From assembly GCF_036023875.1 (NCBI RefSeq), contig NZ_CP107931.1:3906001-3970000 (forward strand): a stretch of DNA of 64,000 bases, in the 5' to 3' direction. Each line of letters begins with the position of its first letter. The stretch's first letter is position 1. Under the pieces are notes generated by a model. That model saw nothing but the letters and a program-made list of their open reading frames with translations. It was not told the origin of the DNA and made no database searches. The translations under genes and the position numbers were made by a program. This DNA comes from Mycobacterium sp. NBC_00419 (GTDB lineage: Bacteria > Actinomycetota > Actinomycetes > Mycobacteriales > Mycobacteriaceae). This document shows positions 63,239 to 64,000 of the stretch, in pieces.

Positions 63239-63790
63239 GTGCCGAACTGGGCCGACCGGGAGTTCGTCGGCCACGACTTCCGTGACGAGGACCTGGCCGG
63301 CCTGCAGACCGAGCGGGTGGTGTTCACCGAATGTGACTTCGGTGGGGTGAACCTGGCCGAGTCGACCCATCTGGGATCGGCGTTCCGCAACTGCCGGTTT
63401 CTGAGAACAACGCTGTGGCACAGCACGTTTCGCAATTGCAGCATGCTGGGTTCGACATTCGAGAACTGCCGGATGCGACCCGCCGTGTTCGACGAGGTCG
63501 ACTTCACTCTGGCTGTGCTCGGTGGGGCCGATCTGCGTGGGGTCGACCTGTCCGGTTGCCGGCTTCGGGAGGCGGGCCTGGTGCAGGCCGACTTGCGCAA
63601 GACGGTGTTACGTGGGGCCGACCTCAGTGGTGCTCGCACCAACGGGCTGCGCCTCGAGCAGGCCGACCTGCGCGGGGCGCGGGTGGATGCTTCCCTGTGG
63701 ACTACTGCGGCCTGCCGCGGCGCGAAGATCGACGTCGCTCAGGCGCTGGCGTTCGCCGTCGCCCACGGCCTCGACGTCACCGGGCAATGA
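63239..63790 (+). CDS. mfpA: Pentapeptide repeat protein MfpA (fluoroquinolone resistance)
   Basis: 183 residues, the same length as M. tuberculosis MfpA (Rv3361c). Consecutive A(D/N)L/FxN-type pentapeptides (FRDEDLAGLQ, FRNCRFLRTT, FENCRM, ADLRGVDLSG, ADLRKTVLRGADLSG) build a right-handed quadrilateral helix mimicking B-DNA. MfpA binds gyrase and reduces quinolone poisoning. GTG start (GTGCCGAAC). Last gene of the conservon operon; the convergent TetR gene ends 7 bp away. Confidence 0.95.
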   Translation: MPNWADREFVGHDFRDEDLAGLQTERVVFTECDFGGVNLAESTHLGSAFRNCRFLRTTLWHSTFRNCSMLGSTFENCRMRPAVFDEVDFTLAVLGGADLRGVDLSGCRLREAGLVQADLRKTVLRGADLSGARTNGLRLEQADLRGARVDASLWTTAACRGAKIDVAQALAFAVAHGLDVTGQ

Positions 63791-63796
63791 CTGCCG

Positions 63797-64000
63797 TTAC
63801 TGCGCGCGGGTGGATTGTGCGGGAGTTCCCGCCGGCTCCCAGGTGTGCATTGCCAGATCGAGTTCGGCCTCGCTGAGCGCCTCGACCGGCAGCGCCACCT
63901 GCTCGGGGCGACGGCGCAAACCCTCGATGAACAACGCCACATAACGTCGCCAAAGGTCGGGTCTGACCTCACCGGCGAACTCGCTGACCGTGCCGATGAG
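63797..64000 (-). CDS. TetR family regulator, C-terminal fragment
   Basis: The last 67 codons are visible; the start and HTH lie outside the window. It reads EFAGEVRPDLWRRYVALFIEGLRR and ends PVEALSEAELDLAMHTWEPAG. This resembles the last helices of TetR-family regulators, where R-R-Y-x-x-x-F-x-x-G-L-R is frequent. The family call rests on this fragment alone. Confidence 0.55.
   Translation of the reverse strand, partial: LIGTVSEFAGEVRPDLWRRYVALFIEGLRRRPEQVALPVEALSEAELDLAMHTWEPAGTPAQSTRAQ

Noticed and set aside
63239..63790. Possible recently acquired qnr-type resistance gene
   Set aside because: Length, sequence and operon context match the chromosomal mycobacterial MfpA conservon; no mobile element is nearby.

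Overview
The window is a high-GC actinobacterial chromosome segment, almost certainly from a fast-growing Mycobacterium (Mycolicibacterium). The evidence is protein similarity and gene order. The series gadB, alr, tsaE-tsaB-rimI-tsaD, groES-groEL1, whiB3, the Rv3415c homologue, sigD-rsdA, the Rv3412 homologue, guaB2-guaB3, choD, guaA, imuA'-imuB, iunH, fcrA1/acrA1, lpqD, htdY-like, vapBC, dnaE2, the Rv3369/Rv3368c/TrmL-type genes and the MfpA conservon follows the M. tuberculosis Rv3432c-Rv3361c order, but with many insertions. All assignments were made by reading the sequence; no database search was run.

Region by region. 1-6.1 kb: 3' end of gadB, a YihY/BrkB membrane protein, and a catabolic-looking module (FAD/GcvT oxidase, choline-kinase-like phosphotransferase, HAD hydrolase, GntR/UTRA regulator). 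6.2-12.7 kb: a tightly overlapping operon with alr, an alpha/beta hydrolase, the t6A genes tsaE/tsaB/tsaD with rimI, an NTF2-like protein and an epoxide-hydrolase-like enzyme. 12.7-15 kb: CIRCE-controlled groES-groEL1. 15-18.6 kb: a pentameric ligand-gated ion channel homologue, a secreted M15-like protein, a DUF4349 lipoprotein and a crotonase lacking both catalytic glutamates. 18.6-23.4 kb: an operon of NTF2-like, sulfotransferase, DUF1214-like and SDR genes, and a divergent SDR.

23.4-27.3 kb: redox and stress regulation (WhiB3, SigD, membrane anti-sigma RsdA). 27.3-30.1 kb: guaB2-guaB3. 30.1-36.6 kb: a block of acyl-CoA genes (two acyl-CoA synthetases, thioesterase, alpha-methylacyl-CoA racemase, CoA transferase) lying between guaB3 and choD, which are adjacent in M. 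tuberculosis. 36.7-42 kb: choD, an HSL-type esterase, guaA and a class I aldolase. 42-57.3 kb: the SOS mutasome genes (imuA'-imuB at 42-44 kb, dnaE2 at 54 kb, each with a LexA-type box), separated by a nucleoside hydrolase, a fused reductase, a thioesterase, LpqD, a MaoC dehydratase, a VapBC toxin-antitoxin pair with a large palindromic operator, a VIT-type transporter, a DUF899 protein and HelD. 57.3-64 kb: a PPOX protein, a nitroreductase, TrmL, a complete conservon (kinase, roadblock, DUF742, GTPase) ending in mfpA, and the 3' end of a TetR gene.

Regulatory signals. At least fourteen genes start 6-8 nt after a TANNNT -10 hexamer, the mycobacterial leaderless arrangement. Two of these are very compact divergent pairs (about 25 bp between start codons). 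The most unusual gene is the channel homologue at 15.1-16.2 kb. Also notable are a tandem 39-bp repeat that encodes an N-terminal extension of TsaD and recurs at 58.47 kb, and the LexA box shared by helD and dnaE2. No tRNA or rRNA genes, CRISPR array, insertion sequence or prophage were seen.
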